A stretch of DNA of 64,000 bases. It comes from Hymenobacter ginkgonis (lineage in GTDB: Bacteria > Bacteroidota > Bacteroidia > Cytophagales > Hymenobacteraceae). The notes beneath the pieces were generated by a model. The model had not been told where the DNA came from. It ran no database searches and saw nothing but the letters and a program-made list of their open reading frames with translations. This document shows, in pieces, positions 53,606 to 62,611 of the stretch. The stretch lies in assembly GCF_009755225.1 (NCBI RefSeq), contig NZ_WQKZ01000001.1:1116001-1180000 (forward strand), in the 5' to 3' direction. Position 1 is the first letter of the stretch. Each line of letters opens with the position of its first letter. The position numbers and the translations under genes are program-made.

Positions 53606-54787
53606 TTAGGCCCGCCCTGCGGCGGATAGCGGGCGCGCGGCTTCGGTTTGCAGGCGGTCGGCCTCCGCTACCTGCGCCAGCCCGGTTGCCGTGATGAGGC
53701 CCAGGCTGGTGGCATGCGTAGCGGCGGCCAGAAAATCGGGCACCACCAGCAGCTCTACCCCGTGCTCGCGGCGCAGGGCCGCCGCTACTGGTGCCACTAG
53801 CGCGGCACGGGCCGGCACGCCCACATCGCGGATATAAATGACGCGGATGCGCCCCGGATGCAGCCGCACCACCTCGGCGTAGATGTCGGCATCGTGCTGC
53901 CCACTATCGCCGAGTAAAATAAACGGCAGGTGCGGGTAGGTATCAAGCAACTGATTGATTTCGCGCAGCTTGTGGCCGTGGTGCAGCGACGAGGGCGCCT
54001 CTTGAGTAGGGGGTAGGGCGGGGCCACGCAGCAGCGAATCGCGCAGCAGCAGCGGGCCCAGCGGAATGCCACGCAGCCGCAAAAACTCCTCCAGCACGTC
54101 GTACAGGTTCCAGGGCGAGGAGCTGACGTAAAAGAATGGGTTGTCGGGCCGGCCGCTTTGCCCGCGCTGCAAGGCCTGGTAAAAGGCCGCTACCCCCGCC
54201 AGTGGCTCGTGCGAATACGCGTTGCGGAAAAGCACCGTTTTCAGCATCCGCAGCATGTGCGTGGCCCGGGTCACAATCACGGTGTCATCGAGGTCCGAAA
54301 TCACCCCAAATTCAGCCGTGGCGGGCGGAATAAGCACCCGCGCCACCGCTTCTACCGAGCCTTGCAGCCCCCGAAACCGCCGTGGCAGTTGGTGCAGCCG
54401 CACCGGCACGGGGTACCACAAGTAATCGACGGGCGTCGGCAGCGCGGGCGGGTCGAGCACCAACGTGAAGTAGCCGTTGCGGTCGGTAGTAGCTAGGTAG
54501 TCCGTATGTCCGGGCAAGGCTACTTTGATTTTGGCCCCCGTTATCTCGCGGCTGTTGAAGCGCCGGTACATCGCCTGAAAATTGCGCCAGGGCGAGTCGG
54601 CTTCTGTTTGGGGGGTAAGGCCCCGGTCGGCGAGTAGGCGGCCTTTGAGGTAGAAGCGGTGCGGCGTGCCGTAGCTGCGGTACACGTCGAGGTGCAGCGG
54701 CCGCAGGCGGCCTAGGCGCGCGGCGGTGCGCGTCATAAGCGCATCGGCCCAATCGAGGGCATCCGAAAACCAAAGACCTAACTCCAT
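53606..54787 (-). CDS. App1-like phosphatidate phosphatase domain protein (DUF2183)
   Basis: A 393-aa HAD-type phosphatase. The catalytic motif ISDLDDTVIVT (DxDxT) sits near residue 170. Further motifs are FFYVSSSPWNLYDVLEEFL and ILLGDSGQHDADIY. The N-terminal half is a beta-rich domain (RFYLKGRLLADRGL). Yeast App1 dephosphorylates phosphatidate; bacterial relatives are not well characterised. It has no signal peptide and stands alone. Confidence 0.88.
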   Translation of the reverse strand: MELGLWFSDALDWADALMTRTAARLGRLRPLHLDVYRSYGTPHRFYLKGRLLADRGLTPQTEADSPWRNFQAMYRRFNSREITGAKIKVALPGHTDYLATTDRNGYFTLVLDPPALPTPVDYLWYPVPVRLHQLPRRFRGLQGSVEAVARVLIPPATAEFGVISDLDDTVIVTRATHMLRMLKTVLFRNAYSHEPLAGVAAFYQALQRGQSGRPDNPFFYVSSSPWNLYDVLEEFLRLRGIPLGPLLLRDSLLRGPALPPTQEAPSSLHHGHKLREINQLLDTYPHLPFILLGDSGQHDADIYAEVVRLHPGRIRVIYIRDVGVPARAALVAPVAAALRREHGVELLVVPDFLAAATHATSLGLITATGLAQVAEADRLQTEAARPLSAAGRA

Positions 54788-54894
54788 CCAACAAACCTAC
54801 GGCAAGCTAGGCCAGTGAAGCGAAGATTAAGCGAGAAAATAGCCTCGCCTTGCGCGTCAAAATTGCGTACAAGGCACCTCTAAACCGCTCTTCC

Positions 54895-56013
54895 ATGCCC
54901 GCCACCCACGCACCCCTGCGCCCCAAAACGCGTAAAAAAGACCTCGCCCCGCTGCCCGACCTCGCGGCCCACGAGCTTTATAAAGACCCCGCCCGCCAGG
55001 CCGAGCTGGCCGGCCTGCGCTATGCCACCGATGCCGGCCCCGGCCTGCGCCGCGAACCGGGCGCCGAGGGAGAATTTACATACGTGGATGCTAAAGGCCA
55101 GCTGGTTGAGGATGAAAAAACGCTGGCCCGCATTCGTAGTTTCGTGATTCCGCCGGCGTGGACGGACGTCTGGATTGCGCCCAATCCCAAGTTTCACTTG
55201 CAGGTGACGGGCCACGACGCGGCCGGCCGCAAGCAGTACCGCTACCACCCAGCCTGGGACGCGGCCCGTTCGCTCACCAAATTTTCGCGGCTGCTGGCCT
55301 TTGGGCAGAAGCTGGGCGAGTTGCGGCAACAATTTAAAAAAGACCTGAACCGGCCGGAGCTGGACCGCGACAAAGTGGTGGCGCTGGTGCTCACGCTCAT
55401 GGACCAGTCGTTCATTCGCATTGGTAATGAGGAATATGCTAAGAAAAACCAGAGCTACGGCCTGAGCACGCTGCTCGACAAGCACGTTAAAATCGACGGA
55501 GCCGACCTGCGGTTTTCCTTCGTAGGCAAAAAGGGCGTGCCCCACGACGTGACCATCCACGACCGCAAGCTGGCGCAGCTCGTGCGCAAGTGCAAGGATA
55601 TTCCGGGCCAGCACCTATTTCAGTTTTACGGGCCCGACGGGCACCGCCACCCGCTGGAGTCGGGCCACGTCAACGACTACTTGCACCAGCACACCGGTTT
55701 GGCGCTATCAGCCAAGGACTTCCGTACTTGGGGTGGCACCGTAAAAATGGTGGGCTGCCTCGAAAGCGTGCTGCAAGACGAACCCGAATTGGCACCCGAG
55801 AAAGCCATTAAACAGGCGGTGAAGGAAGTAGCGACCAACCTGGGCAACACGCCCACCGTGTGCGCCAAATACTACATTCATCCGCAAGTAGTAGAGTTGT
55901 TCAAGTCGGGTAAGCTCATTGAGTACCTGCGCCGCCACGACGCCGACCCAGCCGATAAAGACGAGCTTTCGCCCATCGAGCACCTGGTGCTGGAAATGCT
56001 GGCGGAGATATGA
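54895..56013 (+). CDS. DNA topoisomerase IB
   Basis: Poxvirus-type enzyme that relaxes DNA through a 3'-phosphotyrosyl bond; 372 aa. The ATG at 54895 is preferred to an earlier in-frame codon. The N-terminal domain includes RIRSFVIPPAWTDVWIAP and GHDAAGRKQYRYHP. The catalytic domain includes IRIGNEEYAKKNQSYGLSTL with the active Arg, FVGKKGV with a Lys, HVNDYLHQHTG and DFRTWGGTV. The nucleophile is Tyr327 in VCAKYYIHP. The stop codon is inside a long palindrome shared with the convergent gene. Confidence 0.95.
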   Translation: MPATHAPLRPKTRKKDLAPLPDLAAHELYKDPARQAELAGLRYATDAGPGLRREPGAEGEFTYVDAKGQLVEDEKTLARIRSFVIPPAWTDVWIAPNPKFHLQVTGHDAAGRKQYRYHPAWDAARSLTKFSRLLAFGQKLGELRQQFKKDLNRPELDRDKVVALVLTLMDQSFIRIGNEEYAKKNQSYGLSTLLDKHVKIDGADLRFSFVGKKGVPHDVTIHDRKLAQLVRKCKDIPGQHLFQFYGPDGHRHPLESGHVNDYLHQHTGLALSAKDFRTWGGTVKMVGCLESVLQDEPELAPEKAIKQAVKEVATNLGNTPTVCAKYYIHPQVVELFKSGKLIEYLRRHDADPADKDELSPIEHLVLEMLAEI

Positions 56014-56108
56014 GTGAATGGTTAATTGATTAAGGGTTAAGGGTTAATGTCGGCCTGTCGTTTGAACGGCATTAATCCTTAACCCTTAGTCAATTAACCA
56101 TTCACTCA
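56011..56108. repeat. 39-bp inverted repeat covering both stop codons
   Basis: Arms 56011-56049 and 56070-56108 match at 36 or more of 39 positions around a 20-base loop. The TGA of the topoisomerase gene and the TGA of the facing gene both lie at the outer ends. It should terminate transcripts from both sides. The arm contains AAGGGTTAAGGGTTAAT. Confidence 0.85.
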
Positions 56109-57689
56109 CTCGTCCTCCAGGCGGTCGTAGTTCTCCAGTTCCTCTTTCTTGGAGCGCGGCGCCGATACGGGCAGGCCGCCATTGGCATCCTGCTTGAATT
56201 TGAGCCGCGGCGGGCTAGCCGGGCGCACTACATCGTGGCCGCTTCCGCCGTGTAGTTCCAGCGGCAAGCCCCGGCCGCTCACTTCAAAAATATCGTCGCC
56301 GCCGAGACCTTCCAACGTGAGGTGGCGAGTTTCCTTTCGGAAGAAAGTCCGCCGAAAATACAGCGAATCGGACCCCAACTCGCGGCTGTAAATACTGACC
56401 GTAGTGGAATCGGGGGTGCGCTCCACCCGAAAATAATTGGGCTGGTCGGTGCCCGCCAGGGTAGGGCGGCGGGCCTTCAGTAAGTAGTAGCGCTGGGCCA
56501 CGGCAGGCAGTTGGGCGCGGCGAGCCTGCAAATCGCGCAGCAGGCGCGGGCCTTCGATGGCATACACGGCGGGGGGTAGGCGGCGTACGGCGCGGGCCAG
56601 CGTCGAGTCAGGTAATTGCTGCTGCACGTAGTGGGCGGCGCGGGCAAAGTCGCGGCGCGTAAGTTCGGGCATCCCACGCTGGTCTACAAAGCGGCCCTGG
56701 CCGGTGAGCGCCTGGACATCGTGAATGCGCGTTTTGAAGGTAACTAAGTGTCGAACAGCGAATTTTCGAGTTATCAGCCACGGTACCAAACCGTCGGAAA
56801 TCCTGAAAAAAGCTTGGTCCCGGTCTTTCGGCACGGGTGCGTACAGCTGGCGGCCGGGTCGGGCAGGGTCGGACAGTTCAGCCCACTGCCACTGGCCGGC
56901 GTGCCGGTCCCAGTCGCCGATAAGCACGTCGAGCAGGCGAGCGCGCAGCAGCGCTTGCTGGTCGGGCCGGGCCGCCGCGCTGGCGTAGAGGCGCTGGCGC
57001 ATCTCCTCGTCGCTGATAAAGTCGCGGGCTGTGGGCACCAGCGGCGAGCGCACCTGCTTGCCGTTGTATTTTTCTTCTAGCAGCACCAGTTTACCCCGTA
57101 GGCGCTCATTGGCATCGTCCACGGCCAGGGCCGTTTCGGTGAGGGCCACGTAGAGGATGCGGGGGTGGGTATGGGGCACGCCCACGGCCTGGGCCAGCGG
57201 CTCGACTACCAGCGCCCCATACGGATTACCAGCCGAAGTGGCATCGCGCAAATAATTGGTGGCAAATGACTTGCGAATGAAGGTGGGCAAGATGCGGGCC
57301 GGGTCCTTATCCAGCGAGCGAATAACGTAGGGCCGGCTGTCGGCCGCCTCCAGCGTGAGGCTGGTGCTCTGAAACCCCCCGCCGAGCTTGGTGGGCCGCA
57401 GCGGGCCCGCGGCCGGCTCGGCAGTAGCGAGGTGCAGCACCGGCACGCGCACCGGCGCCGACCATATTGCCCGGTGGTGCGGCCCCATAATAAGGTGGTA
57501 AAAGCCGTTGTGGCGGTCGTAGTGGCGGCCAGCCACTGCCCACACGCTATCGGGCCCCACCGCGGGCGCAGCCGAAGCCGGCAGGCGGGCATCAGTCTGA
57601 AAAAAATCTTTGCGGGCGCAGCTACCAGCCAGCATGCCTAGCCCCACCGCCAAACTGCCCCGAATTAATAAACTAGTAACGGACTGCAA
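56106..57689 (-). CDS. Lipoprotein of a paralogous pair, BamA-associated domain without barrel
   Basis: A 527-aa lipoprotein (signal MQSVTSLLIRGSLAVGLG then LAGSC). The body resembles the domain that sits ahead of an outer-membrane barrel in longer Bacteroidota proteins, with YVIRSLDKDPARILP, NPYGALVVEPLAQAVGVPHT, LIGDWDRHAGQWQW and PKDRDQAFFRISDGLVP. GDWDRH and KDRDQ recall kinase-like active-site strings, but I do not claim activity. There is no barrel at the C-terminus. It is divergent from a paralogue at 57828. Confidence 0.72.
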   Translation of the reverse strand: MQSVTSLLIRGSLAVGLGMLAGSCARKDFFQTDARLPASAAPAVGPDSVWAVAGRHYDRHNGFYHLIMGPHHRAIWSAPVRVPVLHLATAEPAAGPLRPTKLGGGFQSTSLTLEAADSRPYVIRSLDKDPARILPTFIRKSFATNYLRDATSAGNPYGALVVEPLAQAVGVPHTHPRILYVALTETALAVDDANERLRGKLVLLEEKYNGKQVRSPLVPTARDFISDEEMRQRLYASAAARPDQQALLRARLLDVLIGDWDRHAGQWQWAELSDPARPGRQLYAPVPKDRDQAFFRISDGLVPWLITRKFAVRHLVTFKTRIHDVQALTGQGRFVDQRGMPELTRRDFARAAHYVQQQLPDSTLARAVRRLPPAVYAIEGPRLLRDLQARRAQLPAVAQRYYLLKARRPTLAGTDQPNYFRVERTPDSTTVSIYSRELGSDSLYFRRTFFRKETRHLTLEGLGGDDIFEVSGRGLPLELHGGSGHDVVRPASPPRLKFKQDANGGLPVSAPRSKKEELENYDRLEDE

Positions 57690-57827
57690 AATAGTGCCAA
57701 TAAGGAGCTGGTCAGGGCGGCAATGCGGCCGCGCATCTTGAACGTAAGCTGAGCGGAAAAGATAGGGTAGGGCGCTGGCAACCTATCGGGCTGGCCCGCG
57801 CTATAAGGAGCAGCCGCGGGCGTTTTT

Positions 57828-59456
57828 ATGGTGGATGTGTTTTTAACTAGTTTGGTAGCTGTGTGTAAGGCTTCGGGCGGGCGGTGGCTGGGGCTGGCAG
57901 GGCTGGCCACATTGGCTAGCTGCGCCGACCCCACGCAGCCAGCGCCCGGCGAAATGGAACCGGTATTCAGTGCCGATTCGGCGCAGGTGCGGGTAGCGGC
58001 TGGTGCGCAGTATGCCCGGCGCGGCTGGTGGTGGCGCCACCTGTGGGGCGAGCACTACCGCCGCCAATGGGCCGTGCCAGTAACAGTGCCCGTGCTGCGG
58101 CTGGGCGCCGTGGAGCTACAACCTGGCCAAGTAGGCGGCAGCTTCCAGACCAATTCGCTGCACCTGCGCACGCCCGATGGCCGGGCTTTTGTGCTGCGCT
58201 CCGTGGATAAAGACTTGAGCCGCAGTATTAGCAATGAGCACCTGCGCAGCTTCGTGGGGCCCGTGCTGCGCGACCAAACCTGCGCGGCCCCGCCCTACGG
58301 CGCCTACGTGGCGAGCGCGCTGGCCCGCGCCACGGGCGTGTACCATACCAATCCGCGCCTGGTGTACTTACGGCCCGACTCGGTGCTGGGCGATTTGCGA
58401 AAGGAGTTTAAGCCCGCCTTGTATTTGCTCGAAGAGCGGCCCAACCGTGACCAAAGCCACGCGCCCAGCGTCGGCCGGTCTGAGCTGGTAGTGGGCTCGA
58501 CGGCCATGCTGCTGGCTACCCATGCCCGGCCCACGGCACACATAGCGGCGCGGGCCTACCTGCGCGCCCGCCTGCTCGATATGGTGCTGGGCGATTGGAG
58601 CCGCCGCGCCGACCAGTGGCGCTGGGCGGCTTTTGAGGAGCCGGGGGGTAGGGCCTTTCGAGCCATTCCGCGCGACCGCGACCAGGCGTTTTTTCGGTTT
58701 GACGATGGCTGGCTGACCCGGTTCATTTCGTGGGTGCGGCCGCGCTATCAAAGTTTTGCTCCCACCCTGGAAATAGCGGCCGTGGACCCCCTTACCATCA
58801 CCGCCCGCCCGCTCGACCAAACGGCCCTGGCCCTACTCACCGAAGTTGACTTTCAAGCCGAAGCCGATTCGGTGGTCCGGCGTTTGCCCGAAGCCGTGCT
58901 CACGCAGTCGTTGCAAATGGCGCCGGCCGAAGCGCGCCCGCTGCTGGCCCGCGAACTCTTACCCCCCTTGCGTGCCCGCCGCGACGCGCTGCCCGCGGCC
59001 GCCGCTCGCTTCTACCAAGTCTTGCAGCAAGATGCCGTGCTGGCCGGCACCGACGCCCCCGAGCGCTTCGTGCTCACGGCCCTCGGCCCCGGCCGCGTGC
59101 AGGTGCAGGTGTGGGCGCGCCCGGCCGGCCGGCCCGATAGCCTGCGCGGCCAGCACACCTACGACGTGCGCCACACTCGCCGCCTGCGCCTCTACGGCCT
59201 GGGCGGCAACGACGAATTTGAGCTGCGCGGGGCGCTGGCACCAGGCTTTGCCGTGTGGCTCGATGGTGGCCGCGGCACCAATAGCTTCCGCCAAGCCAGC
59301 CCGGCCGGCACGGTGGGGGTAGGGTTTACGGTGGCGGTTGGGCCCCACGATGCGGTGGTGCTTGGCCCAGTAGTGCGGCGCCGGGCCGTAGCCAGTGCTA
59401 CCGCCGATGCCGCCAGCTGGGTTAGCAGCCAGTACCGGCTACGGGTGGGCAAGTAA
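57828..59456 (+). CDS. Lipoprotein of a paralogous pair, divergent partner
   Basis: 542 aa with a lipoprotein signal (LAGLATLASC). It matches the gene at 56106 along its length: FVLRSVDKDLSRSIS for YVIRSLDKDPARILP, PPYGAYVASALARATGVYHT, VLGDWSRRADQWRWAAFEE and PRDRDQAFFRFDDGWLTRF. The conserved His of GDWDRH is Arg here. It ends with a beta-rich tail and no barrel. The last 18 bases overlap the convergent CrtA-like gene. Confidence 0.72.
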   Translation: MVDVFLTSLVAVCKASGGRWLGLAGLATLASCADPTQPAPGEMEPVFSADSAQVRVAAGAQYARRGWWWRHLWGEHYRRQWAVPVTVPVLRLGAVELQPGQVGGSFQTNSLHLRTPDGRAFVLRSVDKDLSRSISNEHLRSFVGPVLRDQTCAAPPYGAYVASALARATGVYHTNPRLVYLRPDSVLGDLRKEFKPALYLLEERPNRDQSHAPSVGRSELVVGSTAMLLATHARPTAHIAARAYLRARLLDMVLGDWSRRADQWRWAAFEEPGGRAFRAIPRDRDQAFFRFDDGWLTRFISWVRPRYQSFAPTLEIAAVDPLTITARPLDQTALALLTEVDFQAEADSVVRRLPEAVLTQSLQMAPAEARPLLARELLPPLRARRDALPAAAARFYQVLQQDAVLAGTDAPERFVLTALGPGRVQVQVWARPAGRPDSLRGQHTYDVRHTRRLRLYGLGGNDEFELRGALAPGFAVWLDGGRGTNSFRQASPAGTVGVGFTVAVGPHDAVVLGPVVRRRAVASATADAASWVSSQYRLRVGK

Positions 59457-60167
59457 GGCGGGGGTAGGAGCCGCGGCCGGGTCGTGGCCATCGATGGTAC
59501 CCTGGCTGCTAAGCACCCGAAAGCGGGCAAATAACTCCTCGGCGTACCAGTTTTCGCGGCGCGTAAGCTGCATTACTTCGCGGTGCTGGGCGTCGCGGTA
59601 GGCATAGTGCTGCATGGCAGTGGCCGATTCCCAAATGCTGAACGTGGCCTGCCGCACCACCGGCAATTCGCCCAGCCCAATGGCCAGCCGCACGCCCGGC
59701 ACCGTGGCCAGCGCCCGGCTCGTGGGCTCTACGTAGCGCCAAAAGCGCGGCGCCTTACGTAGCCGGATGCTGGCGCGAGTTAGCACGGCCAGCGGCCCGG
59801 CAGGTTCTTTCGTAGGCTGGTCGTCAGATTGATACTCGAAGGGATTGACCCCATTCCAGGCGCCGTGCGAGCGAAAGGGAGCCAGCGTGGCCGTCCACAG
59901 CTCGCGGCTGCGCCGCTCGTAGCCCGCCCACAAGGGGTGGCTTTCAAAAAATGCCGTGGCCGCCGCTGCGTCTTGCCACACCGCCAGCAGCCCGTAGCGG
60001 TCCAGGTTGGGCCAGAAGCCGAAGCCATTGGCCGCCCCGCTGCCCAGCAACTGGAAGAAGCGTAGGCCCGCTACCCGCTTCAGCGGGCCCGGCGAAGTAC
60101 CCATCTGGGCCAGGCCCCAGCGCCGATGGCCCGGCAGCAGTGTAAAAATGGTAAGGGTGGTCAGCAT
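59439..60167 (-). CDS. CrtA-like (spheroidene monooxygenase) protein
   Basis: A 242-aa protein that reads like the spheroidene monooxygenase family: FWPNLDRYGLLAVWQD, GLGELPVVRQATFSIWES, MQHYAYRDAQHREVM and ENWYAEELFARFRVLSS. In purple bacteria CrtA puts keto groups on carotenoids using heme and O2. No other carotenoid gene is nearby, so the substrate here is open. It overlaps the 3' end of the convergent lipoprotein gene. Confidence 0.82.
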   Translation of the reverse strand: MLTTLTIFTLLPGHRRWGLAQMGTSPGPLKRVAGLRFFQLLGSGAANGFGFWPNLDRYGLLAVWQDAAAATAFFESHPLWAGYERRSRELWTATLAPFRSHGAWNGVNPFEYQSDDQPTKEPAGPLAVLTRASIRLRKAPRFWRYVEPTSRALATVPGVRLAIGLGELPVVRQATFSIWESATAMQHYAYRDAQHREVMQLTRRENWYAEELFARFRVLSSQGTIDGHDPAAAPTPALLAHP

Positions 60168-60188
60168 ACAAGGGGGTAGGGCTCGTAA

Positions 60189-60220
60189 AAAAAGGGCCGG
60201 AAGTAATTCCGGCCCTTTTT
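60189..60220 (-). terminator. Rho-independent terminator after the PPOX-like gene
   Basis: A 14-bp perfect stem AAAAAGGGCCGGAA / TTCCGGCCCTTTTT around a four-base loop, with T and A runs on both flanks so it may act in both directions. Confidence 0.9.
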
Positions 60221-60307
60221 CAAATCACAAGTTAAAAAGAATGCACCTAGCAATGGCGCCGTTAATTTCAACAGCGACAACGCCGAGCGCACGTTTTTAA
60301 CCAGGCG

Positions 60308-60817
60308 TTATACTTTCACTTGCGCGTGCTGGTTCACGTCGTCGTCTTTGCTGGCTTCGCCAGTTACTACAGCGCGGGCGTAGCCATAAGCGCGCGACAG
60401 CACGCCGCTCGGCGAGTCCCAGTACTCACCTTGCTCGATGGTAACCTTGAGAATCATGATGTTGGGGTCTTCCTTGCCCTTCGGGAACCATGCGCGCATG
60501 TCCTCGCTCCACAACTCCGCGATTTTGGCTTCGTCGCGGTAGGCCGAAGCCGTGCCCGATACCGACACGTACACGTTGTCGCTGGGGTTGGCGTAGCTCA
60601 GGTTTACCTGGCTATCTTTCTTTACTTCGTATACTTTAGCCGAGTCTTTATCGGTCAGAAACAAGAGCGAGCCATCGGCATCGGGCTTGATGGTGGCCAT
60701 GGGGCGGCTGTGCAGCGTGTGCTGCTCGTCGAATGTCGAGAGCATGGCAATGCGCACATCCTTGATTTTTTCAAACAGCTTGCTTAGGTCGTGGGTGACG
60801 GGCGACTTATCAGACAT
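60308..60817 (-). CDS. Pyridoxamine 5'-phosphate oxidase family/general stress protein 26-like
   Basis: A 169-aa flavin-binding split-barrel protein. I start at ATG 60817 (MSDKSPVTHDLSKLFEKIKD). Family signs are VRIAMLSTFDE, LHSRPMATIKPDADGSLLFLT, DSQVNLSYANPSDNVYVSVSG and the late EYWDSPSG. Such proteins bind FMN or F420 and are linked to stress responses. It is likely cytoplasmic. Confidence 0.88.
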   Translation of the reverse strand: MSDKSPVTHDLSKLFEKIKDVRIAMLSTFDEQHTLHSRPMATIKPDADGSLLFLTDKDSAKVYEVKKDSQVNLSYANPSDNVYVSVSGTASAYRDEAKIAELWSEDMRAWFPKGKEDPNIMILKVTIEQGEYWDSPSGVLSRAYGYARAVVTGEASKDDDVNQHAQVKV

Positions 60818-60974
60818 GGGAAGGAAATTTTGAGAAAAGAACAAAAAAGGCTGGGGCCGGCTTGCATAGTGCGGCGCGGCCCCTGCCTGCTAGTACTTAC
60901 GGGCGAACCGGCCGCGGGTTCCTGCCGGCGCCGCGTGGGGGTAGGAACCCGCGCTTCTTTTGACTTTGCTTTGC

Positions 60975-61562
60975 ATGAATTTTCTGGCTCATTTGCTACT
61001 GGCTGGCCCACCCGCGGCGGCGGCCTACTCCGATAACCTGCTGGGCCAGTTTATCGCCGATTCGGTGCCCGGCCGCCAACTCGAGCAGTACGCGCTGGGC
61101 GTGCAGGCCGGCATTCGGGCGCACCGCGCCATCGATACCTTCACCGACCAGCACCCCGTGGTGCGCCGCACCACGGCCCGCCTGCGCGCCGCCGGCTACG
61201 GCAAGTACGCGGGGGTAGTAGCCGATGTGTTTTTCGACCACTTTCTGGCCCAGCATTTTTCCGATTTTTCGGCTGAAACCTTGGCCGGTTTCACTCAGCG
61301 CGTGTATGCCCAGCTGGCGACGCGGCAAGCCGAATTTCCGGCGCGGGTGCAGCAGTTTTTTCCGTACCTGGTGCAGCAAAACTGGCTGCTGCACTACGCC
61401 GAGGTGGCCGGCATCACGCGGGCGCTCAGCGGCTTAAGCCGCCGCGCTACCCCCGGTTCGGGCATGGAGACGGCTGGCGAGGAGCTGCGCCGCCACTACG
61501 CTGCCTACGAGGCCGATTTCCGCGAATTTTTCCCGCAATTGCAAGCCTACGTACTAGCTTAA
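60975..61562 (+). CDS. acpH: Acyl carrier protein phosphodiesterase
   Basis: Removes the phosphopantetheine arm from ACP; 195 aa. The ATG at 60975 gives MNFLAHLLLAG, the usual start, while the codon at 60960 has no support. The HD-type metal motifs show as NFLAHLLLA, GIRAHRAIDTFTDQHP, VVADVFFDHFLAQHF and a late HY in EELRRHYAAYEADF. A short leader with GACTTTG precedes it. Confidence 0.9.
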   Translation: MNFLAHLLLAGPPAAAAYSDNLLGQFIADSVPGRQLEQYALGVQAGIRAHRAIDTFTDQHPVVRRTTARLRAAGYGKYAGVVADVFFDHFLAQHFSDFSAETLAGFTQRVYAQLATRQAEFPARVQQFFPYLVQQNWLLHYAEVAGITRALSGLSRRATPGSGMETAGEELRRHYAAYEADFREFFPQLQAYVLA

Positions 61563-61659
61563 GTCAGTGGCCGAAGAAGCCAAAGCTCTACAATTACCCC
61601 TTACCTAATAGCGCCTCCACCACGGATTTAATCTGCACCAAGCGGTGTGCAGGGAAGGC

Positions 61660-61941
61660 TTATTCAGCCAAAACCTTCGGGACTTCCGGCTTGGCCGTTA
61701 ATTTCAAAAACATAATAATGCCCGCTAAAATGGCCGTGACCACATTGGCTACCAGCACCGGCATGTTTTCGATGTACAACGCATAGACCGCCCACAGGCA
61801 GGTACCCGCAAAAAGCATCAGGTAAGTAGGCAGCGATAAGCTGCCGGTCGAGCGGGTGCGAATAGTTTTATAAGCCTGCGGAACATAGGCAGCGGTAGTT
61901 AATAAGGCGGCTGCGCCACCCAGCATCGGGATAATACTCAT
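61660..61941 (-). CDS. SemiSWEET family sugar transporter
   Basis: A 93-aa, three-helix membrane protein with a PQ-loop: AAYVPQAYKTIRTRSTGSLS and, in helix two, YLMLFAGTCLWAVYALY with the conserved Trp/Asn region VLVANVVTAILAGI. It works as a homodimer to move sucrose or another sugar. It lies between convergent or same-strand genes with its own hairpin-free leader. Confidence 0.9.
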   Translation of the reverse strand: MSIIPMLGGAAALLTTAAYVPQAYKTIRTRSTGSLSLPTYLMLFAGTCLWAVYALYIENMPVLVANVVTAILAGIIMFLKLTAKPEVPKVLAE

Positions 61942-61995
61942 GCGAAAGGAATAAAGTGAACAGCCTGCCCTGGGTAATGAGGTGGCTGTAAAAAA

Positions 61996-62034
61996 ACGGC
62001 GGGAACTGCTTGCGTAGCAAGCTGTTCCCGCCGT
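61996..62034 (-). terminator. Terminator after slyD
   Basis: Arms 61996-62013 and 62017-62034 pair at 17 of 18 positions. On the minus strand a run of T follows. It begins about 28 bases after the slyD stop. Confidence 0.85.
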
Positions 62035-62061
62035 GCAGCTGGGGTGCGGGGGTAGGGCCCG

Positions 62062-62577
62062 CTAGTGCTGGTGGCCGCCGTCGCCGTGCACGTGGCCGTG
62101 GTCCATTTCTTCGGCGGTGGCGGCGCGCACGCCTTCGATTTTGCCGTCGAAGTGCATCACCATGCCGGCCAGCGGGTGGTTGAAGTCCATGGTCACTTGC
62201 TCGTCGCCTACTTCTACTACTTTGGCCTGCATGTGGTGGCCTTCGTTGTCGGCCATGGGCAGGTAGTTGCCCACTTGCAGCATTTCGCCATCTACTTGGC
62301 CATCAATTTCAAATACCTGCTTCGGAATTTGCACAACGGCCTGTTCGTCGTAGTCGCCGTACGCCTGTTCGGGGGTCAGCGAAAAATGAAAAGTATCGCC
62401 GGTGCTCTTGCCATCTAGCTGGCGCTCAAACTCTTCGGGTAGGCCGCTGTGGCCAAAAAGGAATACCATGGGCTCGTCGGCCTCGGCTTGCTCTACCAGC
62501 ACTTTCTGCTGGTTATCATCGGTTACGGAAAGGTCGTAAGTTAGCGTTACGACGGAGTTTTGGGCAATAGTAGCCAT
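62062..62577 (-). CDS. slyD: FKBP-type isomerase, SlyD-like
   Basis: A 171-aa isomerase and chaperone. The N-terminal FKBP half shows VVTLTYDLSVTD and FLFGHSGLPEEFERQLDGKS; the inserted flap is EMLQVGNYLPMADNEGHHMQAKVVEVGDEQ; DFNHPLAGMVMHFDGKI ends the core. The C-terminus is His-rich (DHGHVHGDGGHQH), as in metal-binding SlyD. Cytoplasmic. A full TAnnTTTG element precedes it. Confidence 0.92.
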   Translation of the reverse strand: MATIAQNSVVTLTYDLSVTDDNQQKVLVEQAEADEPMVFLFGHSGLPEEFERQLDGKSTGDTFHFSLTPEQAYGDYDEQAVVQIPKQVFEIDGQVDGEMLQVGNYLPMADNEGHHMQAKVVEVGDEQVTMDFNHPLAGMVMHFDGKIEGVRAATAEEMDHGHVHGDGGHQH

Positions 62578-62603
62578 CGGAAAGGGGTGGGGTTAGTATG
62601 AGG

Positions 62604-62611
62604 CAAAGGTA
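62604..62611 (-). promoter_or_regulatory. Candidate -7 promoter element of slyD
   Basis: The minus strand reads TACCTTTG, a full match to TAnnTTTG, 27 bases before the slyD ATG. Confidence 0.5.
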
